From Bacteriovorax stolpii (GTDB taxonomy: Bacteria > Bdellovibrionota > Bacteriovoracia > Bacteriovoracales > Bacteriovoracaceae): a stretch of DNA of 64,000 bases. Each line of letters begins with the position of its first letter. Positions within the stretch are counted from its first letter, which is position 1. A program made the translations under genes and the position numbers. Location: positions 117,797-181,796 of the forward strand of contig CAMCYI010000004.1 of the NCBI GenBank assembly GCA_945883845.1. The letters are read 5' to 3'. Shown one piece after another: positions 27,421 through 37,751 of this stretch. Below the pieces are notes generated by a model that saw only the letters and a list, made by a program, of their open reading frames with translations, had not been told where the DNA came from and searched no databases.

Positions 27421-27551
27421 GCAGAACTCCTTCGAGTGGATGAATTTTCTAAGATATTATTTTTTAATTCTAAAAAAGTTAAGGACTTAATTGAGCAATT
27501 GAAAAAAAACTGGTGTCATTTTGAATTCGTCACTGCGCACAAAATAAAAAA

Positions 27552-27569
27552 GGGCCTCCGAAGAGGCCC
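27552..27569 (-). terminator. intrinsic terminator
   Basis: GGGCCTC-CGAA-GAGGCCC with T-run on the minus strand. Confidence 0.85.
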
Positions 27570-27581
27570 CGAAAAGTCAGA

Positions 27582-28010
27582 TTACTTTGTTTCGAGAGAA
27601 AGAACATAAGACTTCACAGTGCGGACTGTGTAGCCGTCATCAACCTGAGTTGTTTTTTTATCAACAACAAAAGCACACTCTCTTGTCTTCTTCGCGACAC
27701 GGTAACGGAAAATTCCTACCGGACGAATGTTCGCACATACAACGTTCTGCCCATCAACGTTCAGAACAACCTGATCGCCAACAATTGAAAGTCCTGGAAC
27801 CTGAGCGCGAAGATACGTGTCTGAAGAATCAGAGAACGTTGAGGCCAACGTTACTTCTGCCCAAGCGCGACCAAGAGATTCGTTGATGCCAAAGTCAGCA
27901 GTTATGCTTGAAGCAGAGTTAACAGCGAAGCCGTTTACTTCTGTGACCGGAACTTTAGCTGCGAAAGCGTTAAAGGAAACAAGAGCAAGAAGAGTGATAA
28001 GAGTTTTCAT
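27582..28010 (-). CDS. small secreted protein, tandem paralog
   Basis: Signal peptide; shares FGINE(S/T)LGRAWAEVTLAS...DTYLRAQVPGLS(I/V)VG...LSLETK with the neighbour. Confidence 0.75.
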   Translation of the reverse strand: MKTLITLLALVSFNAFAAKVPVTEVNGFAVNSASSITADFGINESLGRAWAEVTLASTFSDSSDTYLRAQVPGLSIVGDQVVLNVDGQNVVCANIRPVGIFRYRVAKKTRECAFVVDKKTTQVDDGYTVRTVKSYVLSLETK

Positions 28011-28033
28011 TTGAGTGATCCTTTTTAAAAAAA

Positions 28034-28465
28034 TTATTTTGTTTCGAGAGAAAGAACATATTTACGAACAGTTCTTACATCGTAGCCATCATCTACCTGA
28101 GTCTTCTTGAGAGCGACTGAGAACTTGCAATTGCCTGTCGCTTTCGCCTGACGGTAGTGGAAGATCCCTACGCTTCTGATCTGGGCACATTCAACTTGTT
28201 GACCATCGACATTCAATACAACAGAACCACCAACAACTGAAAGACCTGGAACCTGCGCACGGAGGTAAGTGTCGTTTGAATCAGATCCCATGGGTGAAGC
28301 GAGAGTTACTTCGGCCCATGCCCGGCCGAGAGTTTCATTGATTCCGAAAGAGGCCTGAACACCTGATGCAGAAGAGACGTCACTTGCGTTGAATTCAGCA
28401 ACCTGAACAGACGCTGAAAAAGCACTGAAAGAAACAAGGGCGAGAGCTGTGATGAGAGTTTTCAT
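28034..28465 (-). CDS. small secreted protein, tandem paralog
   Basis: MKTLITALALVSFSAFSASVQV...; ATG at 28465 within ORF 28034..28570. Confidence 0.75.
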   Translation of the reverse strand: MKTLITALALVSFSAFSASVQVAEFNASDVSSASGVQASFGINETLGRAWAEVTLASPMGSDSNDTYLRAQVPGLSVVGGSVVLNVDGQQVECAQIRSVGIFHYRQAKATGNCKFSVALKKTQVDDGYDVRTVRKYVLSLETK

Positions 28466-28602
28466 TAATTTCTCCTTTGAAATTATTTCGGTTGAACTCA
28501 TTCGATGAGCGGAAACTAATTCGAAATTAAAAATAAAGATAGAGGGAGAAACGCGTTTAACAGAGAACACAAAGAGCTTTGCACGACCCTGACACTGACA
28601 AA

Positions 28603-28632
28603 AGAAAGAGAGGACCTAAGTCCCCTCTTTCT
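28603..28632 (-). terminator. intrinsic terminator
   Basis: AGAAAGAGAGGAC-ctaa-GTCCCCTCTTTCT, one internal mismatch. Confidence 0.6.
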
Positions 28633-28659
28633 ATGAAGCATCTATAATAAATATAGGGT

Positions 28660-29997
28660 CTATCTAAACATTGGAGTGAGTGGCATCGGAATAATATTCT
28701 TATTCACAGGCCCTTCAGACTTCGTCACGGCCATATCTCGAACCTGCGTACGCGCACGTGAGATCGCTTCATCAATAGAAACAGTTTTTGAAAGCTCAGC
28801 CGCTATCGTCGCACGCTCAGGATTCACGATCCCTTCAGTGCTGATCTTCTCAACGAGGAAGCTCTTCTTATCAACTGTGCCCATGAGGATCTTCTTCATG
28901 TCCGCAGGACGAAGAGACGGATTCGCATCTTTGATTCTTGCAGCAACGTTGGCCACGTACGGAGACGCCTGTGATGTACCAGAAACCTGAAGGTAGTCGT
29001 TTCCTGGGATAGCTGAATGGATCAACATACCCGGAGCTGCCACTTCAACCATTTTTGATCCGAAGTTTGAGAACGGAGCGAAGAATTCATTTTTGTAAGT
29101 GGCACCCACAGTGATCACGTTATCAGCTTTGATGTTCGCAGGAGATGCACCGTAAAGATCGTTCGACATGCCATCGTTACCGGCAGCGAAGACGAAGAGA
29201 GTGTTTGGAGCTGCGTTGACGAAGCTACTGCCAGCTTTAATGAGAGCTGAAATGAACATGCCGGCCGCTTTATCAGAATCTTCAGCAGAAGGAGCTTTGA
29301 AGAAAAGAATTTTGTACGCATTATCAGTGATGATCTTCGCAGCTTTAAAACTTGTTCCGAATGAACCGTTGGCGACATCAGCTTTGTGGAAAGCAGCGAA
29401 GCGCGCGATATCGGCGAGCATCTTCATTTGTTCACCAGCAAGGGCGTCGAAGGCAGTCTGAAGAAGTGCCCAACGATCAATCACGAGGTTTTCACGGGCA
29501 GCTTTCTCTAGGCCGATATAAATAAGTTTGACTTCTGTCGGAATGAGCTTGATTCCCATCACATTGTTGTGAGTGCCACGGATCGTGATACCGGCAACGT
29601 GAGTTCCGTGAACGAAGTTTCCGAACTTGCCCATCTCTTTAATGAACGCAGGCTCAGCAACTTTTGCTTTCATCCACGCGATCTCAGCCTCTGTCGCCTG
29701 CTTGAGGAAGTATTTCCCCTGGATATCGAAATATTTTTTGCAGTCCGGAGAGAACGTGCCGAGATATTTGTAATCGATGATTTGTGCATTCTGTTCAGCG
29801 AAATTCCATCCGTGAACGTCATCCTGGTAACCGTTACCATCTTCATCACGGTTATCCATGGTTTCATTGGCATTGGTCCAGAGGTTCGGGACAATCATTT
29901 CGTGTTTGTAATCAAGACCTGAATCGATAACTGCGATAGTAGCTGCATTTGCAGACGCGAGTGTCGCGAGCAAAAGCAGCGCTGAAATCCTTTTCAT
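28660..29997 (-). CDS. exported subtilisin-like (S8) serine protease
   Basis: AVIDSGLDYKHE (Asp), FVHGTHVAGI (His), VSGTSQASPYVA (Ser); ATG at 29997 starts a signal peptide. Confidence 0.9.
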   Translation of the reverse strand: MKRISALLLLATLASANAATIAVIDSGLDYKHEMIVPNLWTNANETMDNRDEDGNGYQDDVHGWNFAEQNAQIIDYKYLGTFSPDCKKYFDIQGKYFLKQATEAEIAWMKAKVAEPAFIKEMGKFGNFVHGTHVAGITIRGTHNNVMGIKLIPTEVKLIYIGLEKAARENLVIDRWALLQTAFDALAGEQMKMLADIARFAAFHKADVANGSFGTSFKAAKIITDNAYKILFFKAPSAEDSDKAAGMFISALIKAGSSFVNAAPNTLFVFAAGNDGMSNDLYGASPANIKADNVITVGATYKNEFFAPFSNFGSKMVEVAAPGMLIHSAIPGNDYLQVSGTSQASPYVANVAARIKDANPSLRPADMKKILMGTVDKKSFLVEKISTEGIVNPERATIAAELSKTVSIDEAISRARTQVRDMAVTKSEGPVNKNIIPMPLTPMFR

Positions 29998-30101
29998 AGC
30001 AACTCCTTCCGTAAGTATGTGCCTCATTGTCTCCGCGGCGCTTTGAAGGCGTCAAACGAAAAGACTTCCCGTTTTAGAGGCCGTAAGACAATTTATGTTT
30101 C

Positions 30102-30962
30102 TTATTTAATTTTTGGAACACCGGTGATGAATGTCACGTCTTCGCCCCGACATCCGGTACTTGGACACATATTCGACACCTGACAGCCGCTTCCTTGAGG
30201 ATCCGGAACGAAATCATTTTCCCCGCGAACAAGAATTCCTTCCACGAGACCGGTTTTCGCGTTCAAAACGGCCGAACCGGAGTTGCCGCCGTAAGTATCA
30301 AGGTTGGCCGTAAAATATCGATTTGAGAGTTTACGCACTTTCGCTCCGTCAGCAATCTTGGTCGGAAGACCTGACGGGTGACCGATGACAACAACGGCCG
30401 TATTCACTGTGATTTTCCCTTCTTTCCGAAAGCCGAGAGGAATTCTGCCGGTGACTTTTCTATCGAGCTGAATAACGGCGTAGTCATTCTGATCAACTGG
30501 ATTCAACGTGCGGGCAATGATGGCCTTGCAGCTGTAGACGCTGGATTTCGGAACATTCACTTTCTTAGCGTTGGATGTCGCAACCTTATAATCAAAAATC
30601 CACTTATAAGATGAGCAGTCAGTCATGTCCTTTATACAATGCCCCGCCGTTACGAGAAGATTGTTTTTCACAATGAACCCTGAACATAGAGCGACTGACG
30701 GCTGCTGGGAGAATCTCTCTCTCGCGCACATCCCTCTCGACTGCAGAGTCTGACCCAGAACTTCGAAAGAGTTTCCAACAGACCTGAGACTTGCCGCAGG
30801 CATCATGGCCGCCGTCGATTTACTCGCCAGTACCATGAGCGCATCGTGTGAGTTCACAACATCCTGGCGGTTATCTTCGCCGTAAATGACATCGATATCT
30901 TTGATCGAGACTGCGAAAACCGGAAGAGAGATCAACGTGAAGAGGAAGAGAGAGCGTTTCAT
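30102..30962 (-). CDS. exported trypsin-like (S1) serine protease
   Basis: LLVTAGHCIKD, NDYAVIQLDRKV, YGGNSGSAVLNAKTGLVEGIL; ATG at 30962 with signal peptide. Confidence 0.85.
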   Translation of the reverse strand: MKRSLFLFTLISLPVFAVSIKDIDVIYGEDNRQDVVNSHDALMVLASKSTAAMMPAASLRSVGNSFEVLGQTLQSRGMCARERFSQQPSVALCSGFIVKNNLLVTAGHCIKDMTDCSSYKWIFDYKVATSNAKKVNVPKSSVYSCKAIIARTLNPVDQNDYAVIQLDRKVTGRIPLGFRKEGKITVNTAVVVIGHPSGLPTKIADGAKVRKLSNRYFTANLDTYGGNSGSAVLNAKTGLVEGILVRGENDFVPDPQGSGCQVSNMCPSTGCRGEDVTFITGVPKIK

Positions 30963-31043
30963 CGGAAGTCCTTTTCCTGAGAGTGCGTTGAAGGTCGGCA
31001 CCATCATGGCAAAGACGAAGAAAGAGCGTAAAGTGAAATTATC

Positions 31044-31445
31044 CTATATATATGGAAGGGTATTCAGATCCAAAGTCATTGGAGGAATGAGCGTAAACCG
31101 CCAAGTCCGACCATCAGGATCAACTATCTGGCAAATATCTTTGGTACTCTCGATGTAGATAAAACGGTGGGAACTGCGACGATAATTAAAGAAACTCATC
31201 TTCTGGAGGAGATCTTCAAACTCTTCTTCGTTCAGACCGAACTCAATCACTGTCGCAATCTGATGTTTCGCAGAACTAATCTTCTTGATTTCGAGCCAGG
31301 TTCCCTGCAGATCGAGGCGCATGGACAAATCCGTCAATTCCTGAAGATCCAACTCAAGTACTTCCGTCAGAAACGAGAGGTATTCTTCAAAAGCCTCTGT
31401 TTCCAATGTCATTCCAGTGAGTTTCATCCTCTTATCATAAGGCAT
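31044..31445 (-). CDS. hypothetical protein, possibly VOC/glyoxalase-like fold
   Basis: Ends with IVDPDGRTWRF as in VOC proteins; weak. Confidence 0.45.
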   Translation of the reverse strand: MPYDKRMKLTGMTLETEAFEEYLSFLTEVLELDLQELTDLSMRLDLQGTWLEIKKISSAKHQIATVIEFGLNEEEFEDLLQKMSFFNYRRSSHRFIYIESTKDICQIVDPDGRTWRFTLIPPMTLDLNTLPYI

Positions 31446-31540
31446 AAAAGTGACTCCCGTAATATCTTTTTAGTTTTAAAGAAAAGCTTTATTTCAAACT
31501 TGAGACCGACGATAAGATCACATGGAATTGAGGAAGATAA

Positions 31541-32920
31541 ATGTCTGAATTTTTCGGCTGTTTTATTTTAATAGAAAATCATCGGGAACTTCTCGAAAAT
31601 ATTCTTGGTGATAAGAAATCACTGGAGCTTTATCCGTGTCTTCATCATCGTGCTCTCTCATCAGCACTCTCCATTTTAAAAACAAGAAAAGATGTTCGTA
31701 TCGTGGTGATTTCATCTACGAGCTCTGAGAGTCGCGGATCAGATGAAGTTAAAAAACTCCGTGAAATTTATCCAGAACTCCCTATTCTATATCTCGATCA
31801 CTCGCCCGATGCATTTCCAAAATTTGACCTTTCTGCAGTCGCAAACTTGCATACGATTCAGAAACCAAAAGACTTTCAGGAAATCCTGACGAAGTTCAAG
31901 GAGCTCTTTAAAAAAGACGACCGCTGGGACGGGATCTCTCCAAGTCCTGAAGCTAAAGACGTCGAGCTGGAACTGAAAGAAAAAGATTACATCCCTATGC
32001 GTATTGAAGATTTCATCCTGACGGATAAAAGCTTCTTCAACGTTTTCATAAAGCTGAGCTCAAATCGCTTCGTAAAAATCCTCAACGTGGGAGACGCGAT
32101 CGACAAGGAGTTCATCAGCAACTATTCTGCGAAGGGCATCAAGGAACTCTATCTTCCTGAGTCTGAACAGAAGAGATACATCGCGCTCTCTGAAAGAATC
32201 AGTCAGAAGATCCTGAATAGCGCAAGCACAACAACGAAACTCAAAATCAAACAGGTCCTGACTCTGGGTGCGGCCATTTCAAGTAACCTTTCTACCTGTG
32301 GTGTGACCGCCGAGAAGCTCGACTATGCTTCGAGCTTCATGTCTCAGTCGATCACACTCATCAAGAGCATGAGGTTTAAAAACGATTCGGTAACTGACTT
32401 TCTGCGCTCTCTTGAGAACAATGAACACACAACGACGATTTCCTTCATCGCCGGTATTCTGGCCAATGAACTGGGTTTTGAATCAAGCAAGTCGATCAAG
32501 CTCGTGGGAATCGCTGCCCTCGTCCACGACATCGGCCTCTACCAGCTCGCACCTGAGCTTCACGATGACCACGAGGCCTTAAGTGGTCCGAAGTATGAAA
32601 AGATTTTTGAAGAGCACGGGAAGTTCGGAGCAGACCTTCTCAGGGCCTCAGGAAACTTTGACGAATCACTCTGTATTGCGGTTGAACAGCACCATCTGAG
32701 AAGACGCGGGACCGGTCACGAAGTCCGGACCAACAATATCAATATCGTGACGGAGATCATCGGAGTCTCTGATGATTTTTATAACTACGTGATCAAGGGT
32801 GGAGTGACTAAGGATAAGATGCAGGTGTTTCTGAACACGCACTTGAAGAACTTTTCTCCGCAGATTGAAAAAGCCTTTATGAAAATGCTGACGGCCAAGA
32901 AAAAGCGCGGAGCCGCTTAG
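31541..32920 (+). CDS. HD-domain (HD-GYP-like, degenerate) signalling protein
   Basis: GIAALVHDIGLYQLAPEL, FEEHGKFGADLL, AVEQHHLRRRGTGHE; receiver-like N-terminal region. Confidence 0.7.
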   Translation: MSEFFGCFILIENHRELLENILGDKKSLELYPCLHHRALSSALSILKTRKDVRIVVISSTSSESRGSDEVKKLREIYPELPILYLDHSPDAFPKFDLSAVANLHTIQKPKDFQEILTKFKELFKKDDRWDGISPSPEAKDVELELKEKDYIPMRIEDFILTDKSFFNVFIKLSSNRFVKILNVGDAIDKEFISNYSAKGIKELYLPESEQKRYIALSERISQKILNSASTTTKLKIKQVLTLGAAISSNLSTCGVTAEKLDYASSFMSQSITLIKSMRFKNDSVTDFLRSLENNEHTTTISFIAGILANELGFESSKSIKLVGIAALVHDIGLYQLAPELHDDHEALSGPKYEKIFEEHGKFGADLLRASGNFDESLCIAVEQHHLRRRGTGHEVRTNNINIVTEIIGVSDDFYNYVIKGGVTKDKMQVFLNTHLKNFSPQIEKAFMKMLTAKKKRGAA

Positions 32921-33354
32921 AAATTACAAATCAATTTTATCTGAATCGTTTTCGTCATACATTTTTTCTTCGGCCCTTCACAGACTTTCCCGCGAAGTTT
33001 TGAAATCGTATGCCCATGGCCCTTAATTGGATTACATTCGAGAGCTACCGATAGTTGAACTTTCTTAGGTGCGCCCTTGGCATGACATCTCATCAGGCGG
33101 GAGACGGCCTGGCTTTTTTCATTCAGCCTGGCCGGAGACATAAAACATTCAACATCTACAAGACCCGGCAGGATCATTTCATTTCCAGGGCCGCTGCCAT
33201 CTGACAGGGTCCCAGTGCTCTTGCGGTTCTTACACTCGAGAATTGTTTCTTTCTCTTCGTAAGTTTCGTAGATCCATTTGATGTTTGAAAGCTGGCCGGC
33301 CATGGCCGTGCCTGAGCAGAGGATGATCATCGAAAAGAGTCTTAAGAGTTTCAT
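32917..33354 (-). CDS. secreted protein, unknown function
   Basis: Signal peptide MKLLRLFSMIILCSGTAMAG within ORF 32917..33387 (ATG at 33354). Confidence 0.6.
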   Translation of the reverse strand: MKLLRLFSMIILCSGTAMAGQLSNIKWIYETYEEKETILECKNRKSTGTLSDGSGPGNEMILPGLVDVECFMSPARLNEKSQAVSRLMRCHAKGAPKKVQLSVALECNPIKGHGHTISKLRGKVCEGPKKKCMTKTIQIKLICNF

Positions 33355-34142
33355 GTTGTCCACCTGGGGGTATGCATTCTTACCCAAACCACGCCCTTCC
33401 AGAGAGGAGCGAACTGACGGATGAGTTCATCATGCTTTTGATCCAGTTTATCTCGATCAGTGATGGAGAGGTCAAATCTTTTCCGTAGAAAAGACTTACG
33501 CGAGAACCCGACAAGCCACCGATCGTGCCCAGTGATTTCCTGAAGCTTGTGAAAATTCTCGAGAAGAAACCAGTTTTGCTCGTAAGTCTTGGAGAAACCA
33601 AAGCACGGATCAAAGATGATCTGCGGGATTTTGAAGCCTCCGTAATAATCTCTTAAGCTCTCCAGAGAAAGATCCTGGTCCACATAGTCCATATGTTTAC
33701 CGGTGAGTTCACGTTTTGGAGCAAGGTTATGACAGTAAACGTATTTGAATTCAGGTGAGAAAGATAAGAAGTCGCGGGCGAAATGATCAAACTTGCCAGA
33801 GACATCATTCCAGATGAGCTCACCCTTAAGATGGTTATCCTGATAATAGCGAAGGACTTCTTCAATCGTTTCCGGGTGATAAGTATCAATCGAGAGAGCA
33901 CCCGTATAATCTCGCATAAGCGGAAGATAAACCTTGAGCCTCTCCCACTCTGATTCCCAACGAATGGATTCATTCATGGGAGCTGTAGATTCTGCACCCA
34001 GATCGATTCCTTCGAGTGTGGAAAATTCTGATAGCTTGTTTTTGAAACTCTCCGGTGAGAGAAGCTCACCGCCGTCCGAAAATGAATTGGGGGTGACATT
34101 CATCACCCCCAATTGTTTTAAAATCAATTTTGGCTCTTTCAA
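33351..34142 (-). CDS. folP: dihydropteroate synthase
   Basis: GVMNVTPNSFSDGGELL, GIDLGAESTAP, LSIDTYHPE, IFDPCFGFSKT. Confidence 0.9.
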   Translation of the reverse strand: MKEPKLILKQLGVMNVTPNSFSDGGELLSPESFKNKLSEFSTLEGIDLGAESTAPMNESIRWESEWERLKVYLPLMRDYTGALSIDTYHPETIEEVLRYYQDNHLKGELIWNDVSGKFDHFARDFLSFSPEFKYVYCHNLAPKRELTGKHMDYVDQDLSLESLRDYYGGFKIPQIIFDPCFGFSKTYEQNWFLLENFHKLQEITGHDRWLVGFSRKSFLRKRFDLSITDRDKLDQKHDELIRQFAPLWKGVVWVRMHTPRWTT

Positions 34143-34145
34143 GGC

Positions 34146-36044
34146 TTAAGCTGGTGTTGGCTTCGCACCGAAGATTGAACTTTTATCGGCCGCCGGTGTT
34201 CCGGATGTCGGAGTATCAGTTGGCTTCTTCGTCATTTCTGGCTGGCCAATATCTTTACCGGCAACGATCGCCTTGATCTGTTCAGCATCGAGAGTTTCCC
34301 AAGCAACAAGAGCATCCGTCACACGGTGAAGAACGGCAATGTTGTCTTGAAGAATGCGTTTAGCAACTTCGTAGTTCACGGTCACGAAGTTCTGAATTTC
34401 CTGATCGATCTTCCGTGACGTTTCGTCAGAGAACGACACAGTCTCTCCGCCGTAAACCATTCCGCCATTTGATTTAGCGTAATTAATAGGCCCTAGTTTC
34501 TCAGACATACCCCAGTTACAAACCATCGAACGAGCAAGATCAGTCGCGCGCTCGATATCGTTTGAAGCACCGTTAGTCATTTCACCGTACACAAGTTCTT
34601 CGGCAACTCGACCACCCATAAGGAATGAAATAAAGTTTTCACCCTTCTCTTTGGAGAGGTTGAGCATGTCTTCGTTTGGAAGTGTCATCGTCACTCCAAG
34701 GGCCTGGCCACGTGGAATGATCGAAACTTTATGGATCGGATCTGTGTACGGAAGATTCATCCCGACGAGAGTGTGACCTGCTTCATGATAAGCCGTAAGT
34801 CTCTTTTCTTTCTCAGAGATGATCATCGACTTACGGGCAACTCCCATCATCACTTTATCTTTCGCATTTTCAAAATCAATCATGGCGAGTGCTTTCTTAC
34901 CATCACGAGCAGCAAGAAGGGCCGCTTCGTTCACAAGGTTAGCGAGATCAGCACCGGTGAACCCTGGAGTTCCCTTCGCGATGATTTCCAGATCAATATC
35001 ACCTGCGAGTGGAGTTTTACGAGTGTGGACTTTTAGAATCTGGTGACGACCACGAACGTCCGGACGGCCAACAGTCACACGTCTGTCGAAGCGACCTGGA
35101 CGAAGGAGGGCCGGATCGAGAACGTCAATTCTGTTTGTCGCTGCCATGATGATAACGCCATCATTTCCTTCGAAACCATCCATCTCAACGAGGAGCTGGT
35201 TCAATGTCTGTTCGCGCTCATCATGTCCACCGCCCATGCCGGCACCACGATGACGTCCAACCGCATCGATCTCATCGATGAAGATGATACAAGGAGCGTG
35301 TTTTTTACCTTGTTCGAAAAGATCGCGCACACGGCTTGCGCCGACACCTACGAACATTTCAACGAAGTCAGAACCTGAAATGGAGAAGAAAGGAACCCCT
35401 GCTTCACCGGCAACAGCACGTGCGAGCAAAGTTTTACCTGTTCCCGGAGGACCAACAAGAAGACATCCCTTAGGAATTTTCCCGCCGAGAGTTGTGTATT
35501 TTTTCGGATCTTTCAAAAAGTCGACGATCTCAACGAGCTCTTCTTTTGCCTCTTCCACACCAGCAACATCAAGGAAGACAACTTTCTTGTCGTTCTCTGT
35601 AAGCATCTTCGCTTTCGATTTCCCGAAGCTCATCGCCTTACCACCGCCGGCCTGAAGCTGACGAAGGAAAAAGAAGAAAAATAAAAAGAGAAGGATCATC
35701 GGCAACCAGTTGATCAACAACGTTGCGAGAAAGCCTTGCTTCTCTTCACGCTTATAATTGGGAGTGATGCCTTTTGAACGCAGAATACGGAATGTTTCAT
35801 CACCCGTGTTCCCTGTTAGTTCAAAGTAAGTTCCATTCTCGTAGCCCTCTTTGAATTTACCCTGGATGATGTTGTCACCCTGGAAAGTCACGTCCCGCAC
35901 CTGATCAGATTCAACTGCCGTCATGAACTGAGAGAAGTTAATATTTTTTGCTGTCATGGTTTTTTGCTCGAGGACTTTCATCACCAACGCCATGATCAGG
36001 ATCACGACGATCCAAAGAAGTAATGTTTTTTGCTGTTTTCTCAT
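34146..36044 (-). CDS. ftsH: ATP-dependent zinc metalloprotease FtsH
   Basis: [58 protein letters not shown]. Confidence 0.97.
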   Translation of the reverse strand: MRKQQKTLLLWIVVILIMALVMKVLEQKTMTAKNINFSQFMTAVESDQVRDVTFQGDNIIQGKFKEGYENGTYFELTGNTGDETFRILRSKGITPNYKREEKQGFLATLLINWLPMILLFLFFFFFLRQLQAGGGKAMSFGKSKAKMLTENDKKVVFLDVAGVEEAKEELVEIVDFLKDPKKYTTLGGKIPKGCLLVGPPGTGKTLLARAVAGEAGVPFFSISGSDFVEMFVGVGASRVRDLFEQGKKHAPCIIFIDEIDAVGRHRGAGMGGGHDEREQTLNQLLVEMDGFEGNDGVIIMAATNRIDVLDPALLRPGRFDRRVTVGRPDVRGRHQILKVHTRKTPLAGDIDLEIIAKGTPGFTGADLANLVNEAALLAARDGKKALAMIDFENAKDKVMMGVARKSMIISEKEKRLTAYHEAGHTLVGMNLPYTDPIHKVSIIPRGQALGVTMTLPNEDMLNLSKEKGENFISFLMGGRVAEELVYGEMTNGASNDIERATDLARSMVCNWGMSEKLGPINYAKSNGGMVYGGETVSFSDETSRKIDQEIQNFVTVNYEVAKRILQDNIAVLHRVTDALVAWETLDAEQIKAIVAGKDIGQPEMTKKPTDTPTSGTPAADKSSIFGAKPTPA

Positions 36045-36110
36045 TGCAAACCTTTTTCCTCCTGAGGAAAGAAGAGCGTTCAGGAGTGACTAGATTATAG
36101 GAGATATGAA

Positions 36111-37454
36111 CTATTGTTGGGAAGAAAAGAGATTGGAAAGGTTACACAGAGGCAAGAGCCTGAGCCTTTCAGGCAACCTCTCCCCTTTGCTGCGCCAGAC
36201 TTCGAGACATTTGGTAAACGTAATGAAACGCCACCCACGACGCTGACACACTTCACTCACTCGGGGAAAACGCGAATCGAAAACAGATGTGTTGAGACTT
36301 TTATTGACGTAATCATTTTCCAGAACAATGACCAACCCCGGCATGTTAAGGAGCGCATCCGTTGACTGAAGAAGATTCATCCAGGCATGCTGGAGTTCTA
36401 TGCGTTTATAATGAGGAATGCTGAGGATCTCATGCTCGCCGAGTTGATCTAAAACTGAGGCAATCCCTTCATCGTAATTTTTGAGACCCTGATGATAAAT
36501 CATCAGCAAATTATGAGCAAAGTAAGCTTCCATTCCGCCACTGAAATGAAACGGGCCTTTCTTCCCATTATCAATCGCCTTCAGCATGCGCTGGATGGGA
36601 CCGACAATTTCACCGCGATCTGTATTTGAATAGGCGTGCAGTAATTCCTGAACCTGAATTTCTGAAAAATGTTTACCCTCAAGAAGCCCACCTTGCTCGA
36701 AGACGTAAATTTTCGATGCCCCTGAACGGGTGAGCACACTCACCTTCAGCATCATGGCCTCGAAATTCGCATTGTGAGCATAAAACTTCAGGTAACTCGG
36801 AAATCTCTTGCTTAATGGTTTGATGACACAATGACGGAGATAATTACGGTCATACTTAATGTCATCATTAGTCGGATCTTCACAAAAAGGAATGTCTTCA
36901 AACTTCTGGAGTCTTCGGATTTGCTTTCTGGTCACACAATGAAAAGGTCGCGTGATCCGTCCGTTACGAACGGGAATGCCAATGGAAGATTTTGGATTAT
37001 TACTGCGGTGCCTCTGAAGCATGTTCCACTCGTAAGAATCATCAAGATGATGTCCAACCCAGAGAAGCTCATTTTTATTGAGTTCGGCCAGACAGAGTCC
37101 GCGACGGACTTTACGTGCACGGGCCTCAAAATTACTCTCCACCGAATTGAGATTTTTTGCGTGGAGAATTTTCAGAGGAATGTCCTCCTCACGACAAAAC
37201 TTTTTAATGAGATCTGCGTCCCGCGACTGACCATCTCTGGTATGGTGATGAACAAAAATAGCGCGAACTGGCCCAATTTTTCCCTGCTTATGCAACGCCT
37301 GTGCGAACCACAGTAAGGTCATGGAATCTTTACCACCGGAAACGGCGACAGCATGAGGGCCGGCCATTTCTTCAGTCGATGCGATATTTCCGAGAAAACG
37401 CCACACATGCTTAAAGAAAAGTGCCCGATAGGCTATAGGACTGAGTTTTTTCAT
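36111..37454 (-). CDS. tilS: tRNA(Ile)-lysidine synthase
   Basis: AVAVSGGKDSMTLLWF (PP-loop), VGHHLDDSYEWNMLQRHRS; ATG at 37454. Confidence 0.88.
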   Translation of the reverse strand: MKKLSPIAYRALFFKHVWRFLGNIASTEEMAGPHAVAVSGGKDSMTLLWFAQALHKQGKIGPVRAIFVHHHTRDGQSRDADLIKKFCREEDIPLKILHAKNLNSVESNFEARARKVRRGLCLAELNKNELLWVGHHLDDSYEWNMLQRHRSNNPKSSIGIPVRNGRITRPFHCVTRKQIRRLQKFEDIPFCEDPTNDDIKYDRNYLRHCVIKPLSKRFPSYLKFYAHNANFEAMMLKVSVLTRSGASKIYVFEQGGLLEGKHFSEIQVQELLHAYSNTDRGEIVGPIQRMLKAIDNGKKGPFHFSGGMEAYFAHNLLMIYHQGLKNYDEGIASVLDQLGEHEILSIPHYKRIELQHAWMNLLQSTDALLNMPGLVIVLENDYVNKSLNTSVFDSRFPRVSEVCQRRGWRFITFTKCLEVWRSKGERLPERLRLLPLCNLSNLFSSQQ

Positions 37455-37514
37455 ACTGTAAACACTTGCTAACACAGGAAAGAACATTTAGTATTGGCTC
37501 ACCGTTTTTTATGT

Positions 37515-37591
37515 GGCGACGTAGCTCAGTTGGTGAGAGCACAGCATTCATAACGCTGGGGTCGGCAGTTCAACTCTGCCCGTCGCTACCA
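37515..37591 (+). tRNA. tRNA-Met (CAT anticodon), encoded CCA
   Basis: GGCGACGTAGCTCAGTTGGTGAGAGCACAGCATTCATAACGCTGGGGTCGGCAGTTCAACTCTGCCCGTCGCTACCA folds as a cloverleaf and closely resembles elongator tRNA-Met. Confidence 0.88.
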
Positions 37592-37751
37592 TATTTATTC
37601 TACCAAGTTTTCGAGAAATAATTGTCAAAATCTCTTTACTCAAAACTCAATTTAAAACCAGCTTAAAGAATTAAGCTATATTAATTGCGTCCATGTTGAT
37701 TCGCAAACTCCACAGGCGTAAAGTGAGACCATCCATCATGAGAGGTGTTAC

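Noticed and set aside
36831-37316. 161-aa plus-strand ORF
   Set aside because: Fully antisense to tilS, whose protein is clearly conserved.
33351-37454. Unusual folP-ftsH-tilS clustering
   Set aside because: These genes are commonly neighbours in bacteria; ordinary.
37515-37591. tRNA-Ile2 (CAU) because of tilS adjacency
   Set aside because: Overall sequence is much closer to elongator tRNA-Met; kept only as a low-interest check.
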